Counted from the stretch's first letter, positions 15,872 to 24,797 are shown. The stretch is 64,000 nucleotides of DNA from Chryseobacterium sp. CH25 (GCF_004119455.1 NZ_NRQT01000013.1:61731-125730), one strand, 5' to 3'. Notes: generated by a model not told the origin, from the sequence alone. A program made the numbers and translations.

Positions 15872-15892
15872 CTCTATATTTTTTGAACTTTT

Positions 15893-15909
15893 ACTTTGTA
15901 ATTCAAAGT
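15893..15909. promoter_or_regulatory. Palindromic operator overlapping a -7 box, site 2
   Basis: ACTTTGTAATTCAAAGT, identical to the core of the site at 14869-14885 and continuing with the same TCTTT. TTACTTTG forms the -7-like box for the downstream operon. Confidence 0.75.
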
Positions 15910-15943
15910 TCTTTGTTTTGAAATGATTTTAATTTTTATAAAT

Positions 15944-16237
15944 ATGAAAGATCAGGATATTATTAATATAGGAAAGTCAGTTTTTGGACTTTGCTTTTTA
16001 CTGGGAAATATGTGTCTGTTTGGATACTTAATAACCAAGGATGAAGATTTTGCTATAGGCGGGTTTCTCTTACTCATTTTTGGATCGGCTCTGAATCTTT
16101 TGATCATACTTATACTTCTTTTATCTGTTGTTTTTATTCCATCAAGATCTGATGCCTGTCTTAAAGCTATAGGTATACTGATGATTAATATTCCAATAGC
16201 CATAATTTATGCTTTAATAGGGCTTAACCTTAATTAA
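15944..16237 (+). CDS. Small membrane protein, 97 aa
   Basis: Not recognised. It has three hydrophobic segments (VFGLCFLLGNMCLFGYLI, FLLLIFGSALNLLIILILLL, IGILMINIPIAIIYALIGL). ATG at 15944 is chosen since it gives a hydrophilic start (MKDQD) before the first membrane helix; an in-frame ATG at 15923 would add seven mostly hydrophobic residues. First gene after operator site 2 and 11 bases upstream of the Coq4-family gene, so probably co-regulated with it. Confidence 0.7.
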   Translation: MKDQDIINIGKSVFGLCFLLGNMCLFGYLITKDEDFAIGGFLLLIFGSALNLLIILILLLSVVFIPSRSDACLKAIGILMINIPIAIIYALIGLNLN

Positions 16238-16248
16238 AATAATACACT

Positions 16249-16734
16249 ATGAAAAAAATATGTGTTCAGTTTCTGCTTTTTGTATATGATAAAACACAAA
16301 AGCTCTACAGAAAATACTTTAAGAAGAAAAAAAGACAATGGCAGTTCAATGAAAGGCAGCTGTTGGAATTTAAGGAAGATTCATTGGGAAGAAAATTAGG
16401 TGAATTCTACCATAAACATGGGTTTTCAATGATTCCTAAAATGGAAAATCACGATGTTCATCACTTAATTACCGATTGTGGAACCAACTTCGAGGATGAA
16501 ATTGCCATGCAGTATCTTTTGCTTGGGAACGGTAAGCTCAATGCCCATCTTTTGGCAGCTATTGTTTTAGGAACCATAATCCTTCCTGAATATGTGAAGA
16601 TTTATATTAAAGCTTATCGGAAAGGACAAACAATGAGAGCTTTTTATGAATGGGATTTTGAAAGCTTGCTATGGCAGAATTTTGAACACCTGAAAGACTT
16701 TATCCAACAGAAAGATCCGGTTGTTCTACACTAA
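16249..16734 (+). CDS. Coq4 family protein
   Basis: A 161-aa protein with the Coq4 metal-binding pattern HDVHHLITDCGTNFEDEIAMQ (residues about 68-88; HD--H then 11 residues then E). Coq4 in mitochondria and proteobacteria organises or takes part in ubiquinone biosynthesis. Flavobacteria use menaquinone, so the role here must differ or is unknown. The basic N-terminal region (KKKKRQW) may contact the membrane. It lies in the operon between a small membrane protein and DUF4173. Confidence 0.8.
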   Translation: MKKICVQFLLFVYDKTQKLYRKYFKKKKRQWQFNERQLLEFKEDSLGRKLGEFYHKHGFSMIPKMENHDVHHLITDCGTNFEDEIAMQYLLLGNGKLNAHLLAAIVLGTIILPEYVKIYIKAYRKGQTMRAFYEWDFESLLWQNFEHLKDFIQQKDPVVLH

Positions 16735-16756
16735 AAACTATTAAACTCTACATCTT

Positions 16757-18127
16757 ATGAAAACACATCACTATATATTTCTCACAACAGCCCTGTTTGT
16801 TATCCTGTTCTACAATCAGGATCTAGGGCTGAATTTTGGAATTCTTGGAATTCTATATGCTACTCTGAATTTCTTTAAAACCCCTGAAAGAAATAAAAAC
16901 AGAACATTTTATATCCTGACAGCTACAAGTGTACTTTCAGGAATTGCGTTTGCGTGGTATGGTGATTTTCCATCATTTCTGGCAGTGGCAAGTTCACTTC
17001 TTTTATTAGCTTATAAATCCAGGAATAGGAAAATGAAAATCCTCTTTCTGATTCCTGTTTTTATAATCAATGGCTTTACCTCAATCTGTAGAATTTTTAT
17101 GCTGGATAAATGGCTGCCCCAAAGAAACGTTCCGGGAATGTGGCAGAAAATCATGGCCTTTGTGATCATCCCACTAATTCTTATCTCTGTTTTCTTTGGA
17201 ATTTATGCAGCAGGAAGTGATCATTTTGCAGCTCTTTTCACAGATTATGAACTGGATATCGATCTTTGGCAGGTCTTCTGTCTTACTGTTTTAGGTTTTA
17301 TTATTGCCTTTAACTTCTGGAATTATGCTGTTGAAAAACTGATTTATAAAAACCATCACTTTTTGGATAATGATTTTCAGAAAAGTGCTCAGGAACCCAA
17401 GGCTACCTATTCTTTTCTGGATTTGGAGGCCGAAAGAATGAGTGGAGTAGTATCCTTCTTCTGCCTGAATATTCTGCTGGTATTTTTCATTATTACCTAC
17501 AACTATGAGCAGTTTTATGAAGTTTCAAAAACTCCTGTACAGCTTTCAGAAGAAACCCATGAGCGTGTTAATGCAGTAATTTTATCTATCGTGATGGCTA
17601 TTCTGGTAATTATGTTCTACTTTAAATCAGGATTCAATTTTGATCCTAAAGCCAGATTACTGAAAATTTTAGCCAAAGTCTGGATTATTTTGAATGCTGT
17701 ATTGATCCTGTCTGCTGCGGCCAAAAACTATGAATATATTGTGAACTATGCTTTTACCTATAAAAGGCTGGGGGTTTTTGCATTCCTTCTTTTATCTTTA
17801 GTGGGGCTTGGTTTAACCTTCATTAAAATTCAAAGACAGAAAAGAAATGCCTTCCTTTTCAATACCATGGCGTGGTACTTTTACGGAACAATCCTGATAT
17901 GCAGCTATATCAATTGGGGTGGTTTTATGACCTCACAGAATATAACCCGTAAGAACTTTGATTTAGATTATCATTGGACATCCGTTAATTTCAACTATGA
18001 AAGTCTGATGAGATATGCTGATGAAAAGAATAACCTAAAGCTTAAAAGAGATCTACAGAATAAAATTAAGATAGAAAAATCGAAATCTTTCCTTTCAAAG
18101 ATCATCTATTATCAAACCATCGAATAA
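16757..18127 (+). CDS. DUF4173 family membrane protein
   Basis: A 456-aa polytopic membrane protein with about a dozen hydrophobic segments. The DUF4173 core is around residues 120-160 (a basic loop, then MAFVIIPLILISVFFGIYA) and the C-terminal region has SYINWGGFMTSQNITRKNFD and the soluble tail LDYHWTSVNFNYESLMRYA typical of the DUF4173/DUF4153 group. Function unknown. Its neighbours (Coq4-like, DUF1361, HTH regulator) are all membrane- or envelope-related, suggesting a regulated membrane-stress or lipid function, which is inference only. Confidence 0.85.
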   Translation: MKTHHYIFLTTALFVILFYNQDLGLNFGILGILYATLNFFKTPERNKNRTFYILTATSVLSGIAFAWYGDFPSFLAVASSLLLLAYKSRNRKMKILFLIPVFIINGFTSICRIFMLDKWLPQRNVPGMWQKIMAFVIIPLILISVFFGIYAAGSDHFAALFTDYELDIDLWQVFCLTVLGFIIAFNFWNYAVEKLIYKNHHFLDNDFQKSAQEPKATYSFLDLEAERMSGVVSFFCLNILLVFFIITYNYEQFYEVSKTPVQLSEETHERVNAVILSIVMAILVIMFYFKSGFNFDPKARLLKILAKVWIILNAVLILSAAAKNYEYIVNYAFTYKRLGVFAFLLLSLVGLGLTFIKIQRQKRNAFLFNTMAWYFYGTILICSYINWGGFMTSQNITRKNFDLDYHWTSVNFNYESLMRYADEKNNLKLKRDLQNKIKIEKSKSFLSKIIYYQTIE

Positions 18128-18136
18128 TAAGAAAAC

Positions 18137-18826
18137 ATGATGAAAAAGTTAATAGAATCTCCAAGATTTAAGATGAATGCTTTGCTGGTATTTATGACCT
18201 TGTTTTGTTTAAGTCTTTCCCTTTTCAGATATTATATCAGCGAAACAAAAGTGTTTTTCTTCTTGAACTGGAACCTGTTCCTTGCATGGATTCCTTTATT
18301 GCTGAGTACCTTTATAATGGCATTCAATATTAAAAGTAAGATATCCCTGGCTTTCATTATTATTGTGTGGATTTTATTTTTCCCCAACTCACCTTATATC
18401 CTAACCGATCTGTTTCATTTAAAAGTAAGAAATACCATTCCTATATGGTATGATCTGATCGTGATCCTTTCCTATGCCTGGACAGGACTGATCTGTGGTT
18501 TTTTAAGCCTTATTGATATTGAAAAACTTCTGTCTGGATACAGTAAACAAAGAACCATCAATGGGGTTGTAATTCTCTTTCTTTTCATGAGCAGCTTTGG
18601 AGTGTATCTTGGAAGATTTCTCAGATGGAACAGTTGGGATATTCTGAACAATCCGTTTGGGCTATTCAATGATATTGTGGTACGGTTTATCTATCCAATG
18701 GAATATACAAAAACATGGGGTGTTACCCTTTTGATGGGGATTATGCTCAATTTTATGTATTTCACTTTTAAACTCATCAGTAATAGTAACGAAAAGCTTG
18801 TACAACCTAAAAGCACAATCTTTTAA
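18137..18826 (+). CDS. DUF1361 family membrane protein
   Basis: A 229-aa membrane protein with the DUF1361 signature WNLFLAWIPL and FFPNSPYILTDLFHL (about residues 47-56 and 85-99), and seven or so hydrophobic segments. The ATG at 18137 is followed at once by a second ATG at 18140; either may be used. Nine bases separate it from the DUF4173 gene, so it is the last gene of that operon. Function unknown. Confidence 0.85.
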   Translation: MMKKLIESPRFKMNALLVFMTLFCLSLSLFRYYISETKVFFFLNWNLFLAWIPLLLSTFIMAFNIKSKISLAFIIIVWILFFPNSPYILTDLFHLKVRNTIPIWYDLIVILSYAWTGLICGFLSLIDIEKLLSGYSKQRTINGVVILFLFMSSFGVYLGRFLRWNSWDILNNPFGLFNDIVVRFIYPMEYTKTWGVTLLMGIMLNFMYFTFKLISNSNEKLVQPKSTIF

Positions 18827-18998
18827 AAGAGTTGGAACAATTTTAGCATTTAAAAAGGACTGCTTAATCAGGATTGTGTTGAAAATGGAAGTTTAGTATT
18901 GGTAACTTCTACTGAAAAAGGCTTTCAGGAATATGGAAAACTACAATAACTTTCATCTCCCAGCCTCCATCTTTTTCACTTCCTCAAAATTAATTATT

Positions 18999-19538
18999 AT
19001 GAAAAAAAGCTTATTGTTAATTCCATTGATTATTATTTCATGTAAAAAGGATCCTGCTGTAACTGATGTACCTCAGAAGGATTCAACAATAGTAACGGAA
19101 ATGCCGGATTCTGTTTATAAATCAGATTCTGTAGCACTGAAAAAGAAAGATTCAATTATTAACAATGCTCCTGCTACTAAAGAGGTTTTACGTAAAGGGG
19201 TGATGAGAAATGAAAAAGAAGGTCAGATTATAAGAACAGCAGATGCCTCTCAGCTTCCTTTCACATTAGGAGAAGAATTTAAAAATGATGATCAGGAGCT
19301 TATTTTAAAACTTACCAATGTTTCACAACCTAATATTAAAGCTAAGATTTCAACCAAAGAGAAAGATTTTAATATTAGATTCAACCAGATAAAACTTCCT
19401 AATGGAAATTATGATGGCCCTTTTGGAAGAGAGATCACCTACGAGATTCCTGAAAGAGGTGAAGTGTGGCTGATTATCGGGAAAAGTAATATGGCTTCCG
19501 GAAACTCCAAAGGACATTTTACAGTAAGCATTGAGTAA
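18999..19538 (+). CDS. Lipoprotein, 179 aa
   Basis: Not recognised. ATG at 18999 is chosen because it places a lipoprotein signal at the N-terminus (MKKSLLLIPLIIISCKKD; lipidated Cys at residue 15). A Ser/Asp/Lys-rich linker follows (residues 18-60) and then a compact domain (about 75-179; FTLGEEFKNDDQELILKLTNV, GREITYEIPERGEVWLIIGKSNMASG). Probably an envelope lipoprotein. Monocistronic. Confidence 0.75.
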   Translation: MKKSLLLIPLIIISCKKDPAVTDVPQKDSTIVTEMPDSVYKSDSVALKKKDSIINNAPATKEVLRKGVMRNEKEGQIIRTADASQLPFTLGEEFKNDDQELILKLTNVSQPNIKAKISTKEKDFNIRFNQIKLPNGNYDGPFGREITYEIPERGEVWLIIGKSNMASGNSKGHFTVSIE

Positions 19539-19599
19539 GCTGAATCAATTTGGTACAGTTTCTGCAAATTAGTATCTGAAAAGTTTAAATTTATAAATT

Positions 19600-20112
19600 A
19601 TGAAAAATATAGTTCTAACAGCAATGGCCGCTTCAGCTGTACTTGTAAGTTGTGGAACCGTACAGTCGCTGGTTCAGAATACATTTCCCTATACAACGAA
19701 TGTTTTAGTTTCCACAGGTGTGCCTGCTGATAAAGAAGTTTCTTCCACCGCTACAGCTACTAACGTGCAGACTTGGTTTGGCGGAAATAATAATGCTCAG
19801 ATTAAAGATGTAAGAATCTCTGATGCAAAAATCTCTGTAGCATCTCCTTCAGGTGGAAATTTAAGTGCATTTAAAACGATTAAAATATATGTATCTTCCA
19901 GCGGAACAGGGGAGAGGTTAATTGCTTCCCGTTCTAATATTTCAACAAATTCTTCCAGCATGAGTCTGGATTTGAATGATACAGGATTTTTGGATAGCAT
20001 TGTAAAAAGTTCAGGGCTTACCGTAAGAACAGTGTATGAATTGAAGAACCAGACTTCTTCAGATATGAATATTAAAGTAGCTCTTAATTTCAGTAGTGTT
20101 CCTGCAAAATAA
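19600..20112 (+). CDS. Lipoprotein, 170 aa
   Basis: Not recognised. The signal MKNIVLTAMAASAVLVSCGTVQ has a lipobox (LVSC, Cys at residue 18). The rest is a beta-rich Ser/Thr/Asn-rich domain (VRISDAKISVASPSGG, IKIYVSSSGTGERLIASR). A terminator follows directly. Likely outer-membrane or periplasmic. Confidence 0.75.
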   Translation: MKNIVLTAMAASAVLVSCGTVQSLVQNTFPYTTNVLVSTGVPADKEVSSTATATNVQTWFGGNNNAQIKDVRISDAKISVASPSGGNLSAFKTIKIYVSSSGTGERLIASRSNISTNSSSMSLDLNDTGFLDSIVKSSGLTVRTVYELKNQTSSDMNIKVALNFSSVPAK

Positions 20113-20135
20113 TTGTATAAGAGTTAAGAATAAAA

Positions 20136-20167
20136 AACTCCTTTCAGTGACTGAAAGGAGTTTTTTG
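20136..20167 (+). terminator. Terminator after the 170-aa lipoprotein
   Basis: Stem AAACTCCTTTCAG / CTGAAAGGAGTTT with a short TGA loop followed by TTT. Confidence 0.9.
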
Positions 20168-20311
20168 CTTTGAATAGAGGAATTGAAGGAAGTTGTCATT
20201 ACTTATATAAAATTGCAATTTAATTTTTAAAGATAGCTTTATCAGACCTTTCGGTACTGTTAAGAGCTAAGAGTAACTTCCAGCATCATTCTTCCATCTT
20301 CCAGCCTTTTA

Positions 20312-21967
20312 TTATAATTTGGTGAATTTTTCCACAACCCGTCTTGAGCCTTCATTGATATTAATGATATATTGGCCCATAGGAAGCTCAGAAATATTAA
20401 TATTTTCATTGGATGATACGGTGCTTTTTATGACTGATCTTCCATTCATATTGATGATTTCGATATTCAACTTTTTATTTTCAGTACTTTGAATGGCTAT
20501 ATAGCTACTTGATGGATTAGGATAAACTTTTACTTCCAATGCAGGTAAAGCTTTGGCAGAAGCTTTAGATGTACCTTCCAGTTGTAAAATAGCATTTCTT
20601 ACATTCGGAAGCGGACCAATCTTTTTATTAACATCAGTTCCACCCTGTGGGATTCCTGTAGAAACCAGAAGGCTTCTCATGGCAGCCGGAGTTAAATTCT
20701 GCCCGGTTGTCTGACGGTAAAAAGACTGGATCAGTACCGCAGCAGAAGCTACTGTAGGTGTTGCTGAGCTTGTTCCACTGAAATAATTGTAAGTTCTGTT
20801 ATTGTCATTATCATACTTTGCATATGATCCGTATCCTGCTGCCAGAACACTGCTTCCCCAGCCCTGTACATCCACTCTGCTTCCATAAGTGCTGAAGCTT
20901 TGTTTGGAATGGGTAGTGTTAGGAGTACCAGCTCCTACAATGATGGCACCACTGTTTCCTCTTGCTCTGTAGGTTGCATAGAAAGGATCATCAAGATCCT
21001 GGTTTCCGTTTCCTGCAGCGGCAATGATGATAATTCCGGAATCTGTAGCTGCTTTTGTAAGATCCCAGATTACACTGTCATATTCAGCAGGACAATACTG
21101 GCCGTCTTTTCCACCCGTCTGCATTTCATAGAGGATAACATCCCCAGCCTGAGAAGCGTTGATTGATCTGCTTACTGCAGAAGCCCTGTTATATCCAACC
21201 GTTGTCCATTCCATATACCCTTTAATCTCCGAAGCATTGTAAACAGCTCCTGTAAGACCTATATTATCTTTTACAGATCCTAAAATACTTACCACAGCAG
21301 TTCCGTGATCTCTGTAGTTATTGTTGGCCAGCCCTGAATTAGGAGAATAGCCAGGCTCCAATTGAATAGAATTCTGGTTGGTTAACATTTCGTGGGTTTT
21401 GTAAAAACCATATTCTACATCACGAATTCGGATGTTTTGCCCGGTAATTCCTCTTGACCATGCATATTTTGCATTGATTCCAGGATTGTCATTCAGGTAG
21501 GTCTGCAGGTTTTCCAGGTCCGGAGTTGCTACAAACATATTAACTAAAGGGGGTTCAACAGGAGCACTGCTCATCACAGAAACATATTCTATTTCAGGAA
21601 ATTTTTCAAGGGTCTGAATAAGTCTTTTAAAAGAATCTCCATCCTGAACAGGAACATTAGCTTTAAATATTCTTTTCAGCTTTTGAACAGACTCTTCTGA
21701 ATTTCCGTTCCGTCTGCTGCTAGCTGCCATTTCATTAATTTTTTCATTACTGAAGCCCAGATCATAAGTGAATGATATTCTATTTTCTCTGGCGAATCTT
21801 TCCAGTTCAGGATTTTTGCTGAGTGCATCCTTTTCTGAAGAAATGTCTTTTGAAAAGCATACATAGATCAGATCATTTTGCTGAGTAGTGCGATCTGACG
21901 GAGATTGTCCAAATGAAAGGAAGAAACAGAACACCAATAATGTAAGAAGTTTGATTTTTGTTTTCAT
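20312..21967 (-). CDS. Subtilisin-family (S8) protease with T9SS sorting domain
   Basis: A 551-aa secreted serine protease. ATG at 21967 is chosen since it begins a signal peptide (MKTKIKLLTLLVFCFFLSFGQ); further upstream in-frame sequence is unlikely to be coding. Catalytic triad: Asp in IRIRDVEYGFYKTHE, His in YRDHGTAVVSILG, Ser in GTSSATPTVASAAVLIQ; the oxyanion Asn is in IIAAAGNGN. A type A sorting domain closes the protein (KVYPNPSSSYIAIQ ... INISELPMGQYIININ). It is predicted to be exported by T9SS and to act at the cell surface or outside. The Asp motif (RDVEYG) differs from the common D-TG, but is known in this family branch. Confidence 0.9.
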   Translation of the reverse strand: MKTKIKLLTLLVFCFFLSFGQSPSDRTTQQNDLIYVCFSKDISSEKDALSKNPELERFARENRISFTYDLGFSNEKINEMAASSRRNGNSEESVQKLKRIFKANVPVQDGDSFKRLIQTLEKFPEIEYVSVMSSAPVEPPLVNMFVATPDLENLQTYLNDNPGINAKYAWSRGITGQNIRIRDVEYGFYKTHEMLTNQNSIQLEPGYSPNSGLANNNYRDHGTAVVSILGSVKDNIGLTGAVYNASEIKGYMEWTTVGYNRASAVSRSINASQAGDVILYEMQTGGKDGQYCPAEYDSVIWDLTKAATDSGIIIIAAAGNGNQDLDDPFYATYRARGNSGAIIVGAGTPNTTHSKQSFSTYGSRVDVQGWGSSVLAAGYGSYAKYDNDNNRTYNYFSGTSSATPTVASAAVLIQSFYRQTTGQNLTPAAMRSLLVSTGIPQGGTDVNKKIGPLPNVRNAILQLEGTSKASAKALPALEVKVYPNPSSSYIAIQSTENKKLNIEIINMNGRSVIKSTVSSNENINISELPMGQYIININEGSRRVVEKFTKL

Positions 21968-22109
21968 ATTATTTTTATTAAATGGTTGTGAATTGATTTG
22001 GATAATCTCAAAATTAATAATAAAATGAAAACAAATCACGTTTTTGTGAATTTATTTTTCAATAGGTTGATTTTGCCTTTGTGCAAAAGGATTTGTTATA
22101 GTCTTGATA

Positions 22110-22146
22110 AAAAAATACCTTTCAGTTTTGCTGAAAGGTATTTTTC
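22110..22146 (-). terminator. Terminator after the 198-aa membrane protein gene
   Basis: Stem ATACCTTTCAG / CTGAAAGGTAT with TTTTTTT on the minus strand, 30 bases after the gene at 22176-22772. Confidence 0.88.
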
Positions 22147-22175
22147 ATTGTGTATATAAAGGGTTTTTAATCTGA

Positions 22176-22772
22176 TTATATTTCAGCTGAATTTTCAGTG
22201 AATTGATGATAAAAAATCTGTTTTTTGTTCATGATTTTATATTCAATCCCAATGCTGTCTTTATTGGCATTAATGAATTTAGCCTCTTGAATAGGTTCCT
22301 TTTGTTCTTCACTGGGGATGTCAATTGAAGGACGTTGTACAACCCTTTCTAAAATTTCTACATAAGGCGTTTTGCTGATTCTTTTTTCAAGAATACCCTT
22401 CTGTTGATAGATTGCCATTTGTGGCTTGGATAATGCTCCGGGACGGTATCTCTCAATTCGATAGTCATTATTAAGCGAAATCCTCTGGTAGCTGTCAATG
22501 GTTGAAAAATAGCTTACAAGAGCGAAAAAAGGAAGCATCATGGGGAGAATGCTCAAAATAATTCCAGCCACCAAAAGTCCAAAGTAAACTTTTATTGCTT
22601 TTTTCTTCCAAAGCCGGATGATAATAAAAATAGTCAGTGCCAGCCAAAGCCATCCGATAATTTTATCTGTGTAATATCCGGCGTAGCTGTATTGATTAAA
22701 ATTTAAAACAACTTCACTCAGGAAAACCAGGGTTACTACAAGATAAACGATAATAATATTTTTGTTCCTCAT
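22176..22772 (-). CDS. Hypothetical membrane protein, 198 aa
   Basis: Not recognised. Three hydrophobic segments (residues about 7-24, 38-53, 62-88) precede a soluble tail of about 110 residues (RIERYRPGALSKPQMAIYQQKG ... KKQIFYHQF). It follows dtd by 13 bases on the same strand and is presumably co-transcribed with it. Confidence 0.75.
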   Translation of the reverse strand: MRNKNIIIVYLVVTLVFLSEVVLNFNQYSYAGYYTDKIIGWLWLALTIFIIIRLWKKKAIKVYFGLLVAGIILSILPMMLPFFALVSYFSTIDSYQRISLNNDYRIERYRPGALSKPQMAIYQQKGILEKRISKTPYVEILERVVQRPSIDIPSEEQKEPIQEAKFINANKDSIGIEYKIMNKKQIFYHQFTENSAEI

Positions 22773-22785
22773 CCGTATTCTGTTA

Positions 22786-23235
22786 TCAGCTTTTGGTAAT
22801 AGAATCCATAACGATGGTTACAGGCCCGTCATTGATTAATGAAACCTTCATGTCTGCCCCAAAAATACCGCTTTCAGTTTTCAGACCGGATTTTGCGATT
22901 TCTTCTTTAAAATAATCAAATAACGGAACCGCTTTATCAGGCTTAGCCGCTTTGATGAAAGAAGGACGGTTTCCTTTTTTATAATCAGCAATTAAAGTAA
23001 ACTGACTGATACACAGGATTTCTCCGGAAATATCTTTTACAGAAAGATTGAGCTTGTCATCTTCATCACCAAAGATTCTCAGGTTCAGTATTTTCTGTAC
23101 TAACCAATCTGCATCCGCTTTTTCATCATTCTCATCAATACCTACCAGCAGCATTAAACCTTTTGCTATTTCTCCTACTATTTTTCCATCTACTTTTACA
23201 CTGGCTTCAGAGACTCTTTGTATAACAATCTTCAT
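22786..23235 (-). CDS. dtd: D-aminoacyl-tRNA deacylase
   Basis: A 149-aa DTD. The conserved SQFTL (about residues 77-81) and the Gly-cisPro motif NDGPVTIVMDS (about 135-145) are present, as is KIVIQRVSEASVKVDG at the start. DTD removes D-amino acids (and Gly from tRNA-Ala) mischarged on tRNA, acting in the cytoplasm. Length equals the family norm (about 145-150). It lies 8 bases after the upstream lipoprotein gene. Confidence 0.96.
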   Translation of the reverse strand: MKIVIQRVSEASVKVDGKIVGEIAKGLMLLVGIDENDEKADADWLVQKILNLRIFGDEDDKLNLSVKDISGEILCISQFTLIADYKKGNRPSFIKAAKPDKAVPLFDYFKEEIAKSGLKTESGIFGADMKVSLINDGPVTIVMDSITKS

Positions 23236-23243
23236 TTTTTATT

Positions 23244-23702
23244 TTAATAATAAACATTTAAAACTTTGCTTGCAGGATCATAATTATAAGATGTATAGGT
23301 CTTGGGAGGAAGAGAAGTCTTTGCTCCATCCAATGGCTGACCGGTTCTTAATATCCATTTGGTGCCATCCTTTGGACATAAAATGGAAATATTATCCTTT
23401 ACCTCAAGGGTTGTACCATTATCGGGACATAAATGAGGGGCATTCCGATCATAAATCTTAAATGTATTTCCTACGCGAACAATGATTAATCCTCTGGTTC
23501 CGGATTGTTGTTCATTTACATAAATCCAGCCGTCATCATAATTTAAAGCGTTATAAGCAGGAAGGTTTAAATTCAAAGTAACATTGATTGGATTGTTTGG
23601 AAAACAGTTCACCGTATCTTCTCTACTTCCACATGAGTTTATGAATAAGTTACTGAAAATCAATAAAATGAAAATAGATAATATCGAAAAAGTTTTTTTC
23701 AT
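23244..23702 (-). CDS. Lipoprotein with degenerate Rieske-like fold
   Basis: A 152-aa lipoprotein (signal with FINSCGS; Cys near residue 24). Residues about 85-150 follow the Rieske spacing: an APHLCPDNGTTLEV segment, then ILCPKDGTKWILRTGQPLDG and a closing LPPKTY. In true Rieske proteins each ligand loop has C-H; here the second-position His are Asp-type residues, so a 2Fe-2S cluster is unlikely. I read it as a structural Rieske derivative. First gene of the dtd transcript. Confidence 0.7.
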   Translation of the reverse strand: MKKTFSILSIFILLIFSNLFINSCGSREDTVNCFPNNPINVTLNLNLPAYNALNYDDGWIYVNEQQSGTRGLIIVRVGNTFKIYDRNAPHLCPDNGTTLEVKDNISILCPKDGTKWILRTGQPLDGAKTSLPPKTYTSYNYDPASKVLNVYY

Positions 23703-23811
23703 TTCAATTTAAATTTTTATATATTTGTAGAAATTAAACGATTATAACACGTAAAACATTGTCCGGCAAATGTCGGATTATTTTTTATACTAAAACTAAA
23801 TTTTGAAAATT

Positions 23812-24282
23812 ATGGCAAGCTATGTAACAAAGGAGGGCCTTGAGAAAATGAAAGCTGAGCTGGAACAGTTGGAAACTGTGGAAAGACCAAAAATTACTCA
23901 GCAGATCGCAGAAGCTAGAGACAAAGGAGATTTGTCTGAAAATGCAGAATATGATGCGGCTAAAGAGGCTCAGGGGATGCTTGAAATGAGAATTTCCAAG
24001 CTGAAAGATGTTATCTCAACTTCTAAAATTATAGACGAAAGCCAATTAGATACTTCAAAAGTTTCTATCTTAACTACAGTGAAGCTTAAGAATAATGCAA
24101 CTAAACAAGAGCAGGTATTTACATTGGTACCAGATAACGAAAGCGACCTTAAAACAGGAAGGATTTCTGTAAACACTCCAATTGCGAAAGGGTTATTAGG
24201 TAAAGTGAAAGGTGAAACCGCTGAAATTACTTTACCAAACGGAAACAAACTTTCTTTTGAAGTATTAGACATTACTCTATAG
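23812..24282 (+). CDS. greA: Transcription elongation factor GreA
   Basis: A 156-aa GreA. ATG at 23812 (MASYVTKEGL) is chosen over a TTG at 23803. The N-terminal coiled coil with ARDKGDLSENAEYDAAKEAQG (about residues 36-56; the acidic DLSENAEY tip) inserts into the RNA polymerase secondary channel. The C-terminal FKBP-like domain contains NTPIAKGLLGKVKGE. It rescues backtracked RNA polymerase by stimulating transcript cleavage. A TATATTTG -7 box lies at 23719-23726. Confidence 0.97.
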   Translation: MASYVTKEGLEKMKAELEQLETVERPKITQQIAEARDKGDLSENAEYDAAKEAQGMLEMRISKLKDVISTSKIIDESQLDTSKVSILTTVKLKNNATKQEQVFTLVPDNESDLKTGRISVNTPIAKGLLGKVKGETAEITLPNGNKLSFEVLDITL

Positions 24283-24339
24283 TCTGATATTCCCTTTCAT
24301 TTCTAAACTTCCAGTATTTAATCTCTAACTTTTATAAAA

Positions 24340-24729
24340 ATGAGCACTATATTCACAAAAATCATCAATGGCGAAATTCCCTCTTATAAAATTGCAGAGG
24401 ATGATAACTTTATCGCATTCCTTGACGCAATGCCTTTGGTGAAAGGACATACTCTAGTAGTTCCGAAAAAAGAAGTGGATTTGATTTTTGATCTTGAAAG
24501 TGAAGAATACAAAAACCTTTGGGGATTTGCCCAAGAGGTAGCCAAGAAGATCAAAACTGCAATTCCATGTGTAAGAGTAGGAGTAGCGGTTGTAGGACTT
24601 GAAGTTCCACATGCTCACATTCATCTTATTCCTTTAAACAAGATGGAAGACATGAACTTCAGAAATGAAAGACTAAAATTAACGAACGAAGAATATACAG
24701 AGATTCAAAACTCAATTATTAATTCTTAA
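24340..24729 (+). CDS. HIT family nucleotide-binding protein
   Basis: A 129-aa histidine-triad protein: IFTKIINGEIPSYKIAEDD at the start and the catalytic PHAHIHLIP (about residues 89-97). HIT proteins hydrolyse nucleoside phosphoramidates or AMP-lysine adducts. It is 57 bases after greA, a pairing frequent in Bacteroidota, and ends at a strong terminator. Confidence 0.93.
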   Translation: MSTIFTKIINGEIPSYKIAEDDNFIAFLDAMPLVKGHTLVVPKKEVDLIFDLESEEYKNLWGFAQEVAKKIKTAIPCVRVGVAVVGLEVPHAHIHLIPLNKMEDMNFRNERLKLTNEEYTEIQNSIINS

Positions 24730-24734
24730 CACAC

Positions 24735-24774
24735 AGAAAATCGTAAAAAAGTAATTTTTTACGATTTTCTTTAA
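24735..24774. terminator. Terminator between HIT gene and clpX
   Basis: Near-perfect hairpin AAAATCGTAAAAAA / TTTTTTACGATTTT followed by CTTT, directly after the HIT gene. Confidence 0.88.
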
Positions 24775-24797
24775 CATATACATATATATTATATAAT

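Noticed and set aside
23759..23787. Hairpin TCCG/CGGA with T-run upstream of greA as a terminator or riboswitch
   Set aside because: Only a 4-5-bp stem within the greA leader, after the -7 box; too weak to call.
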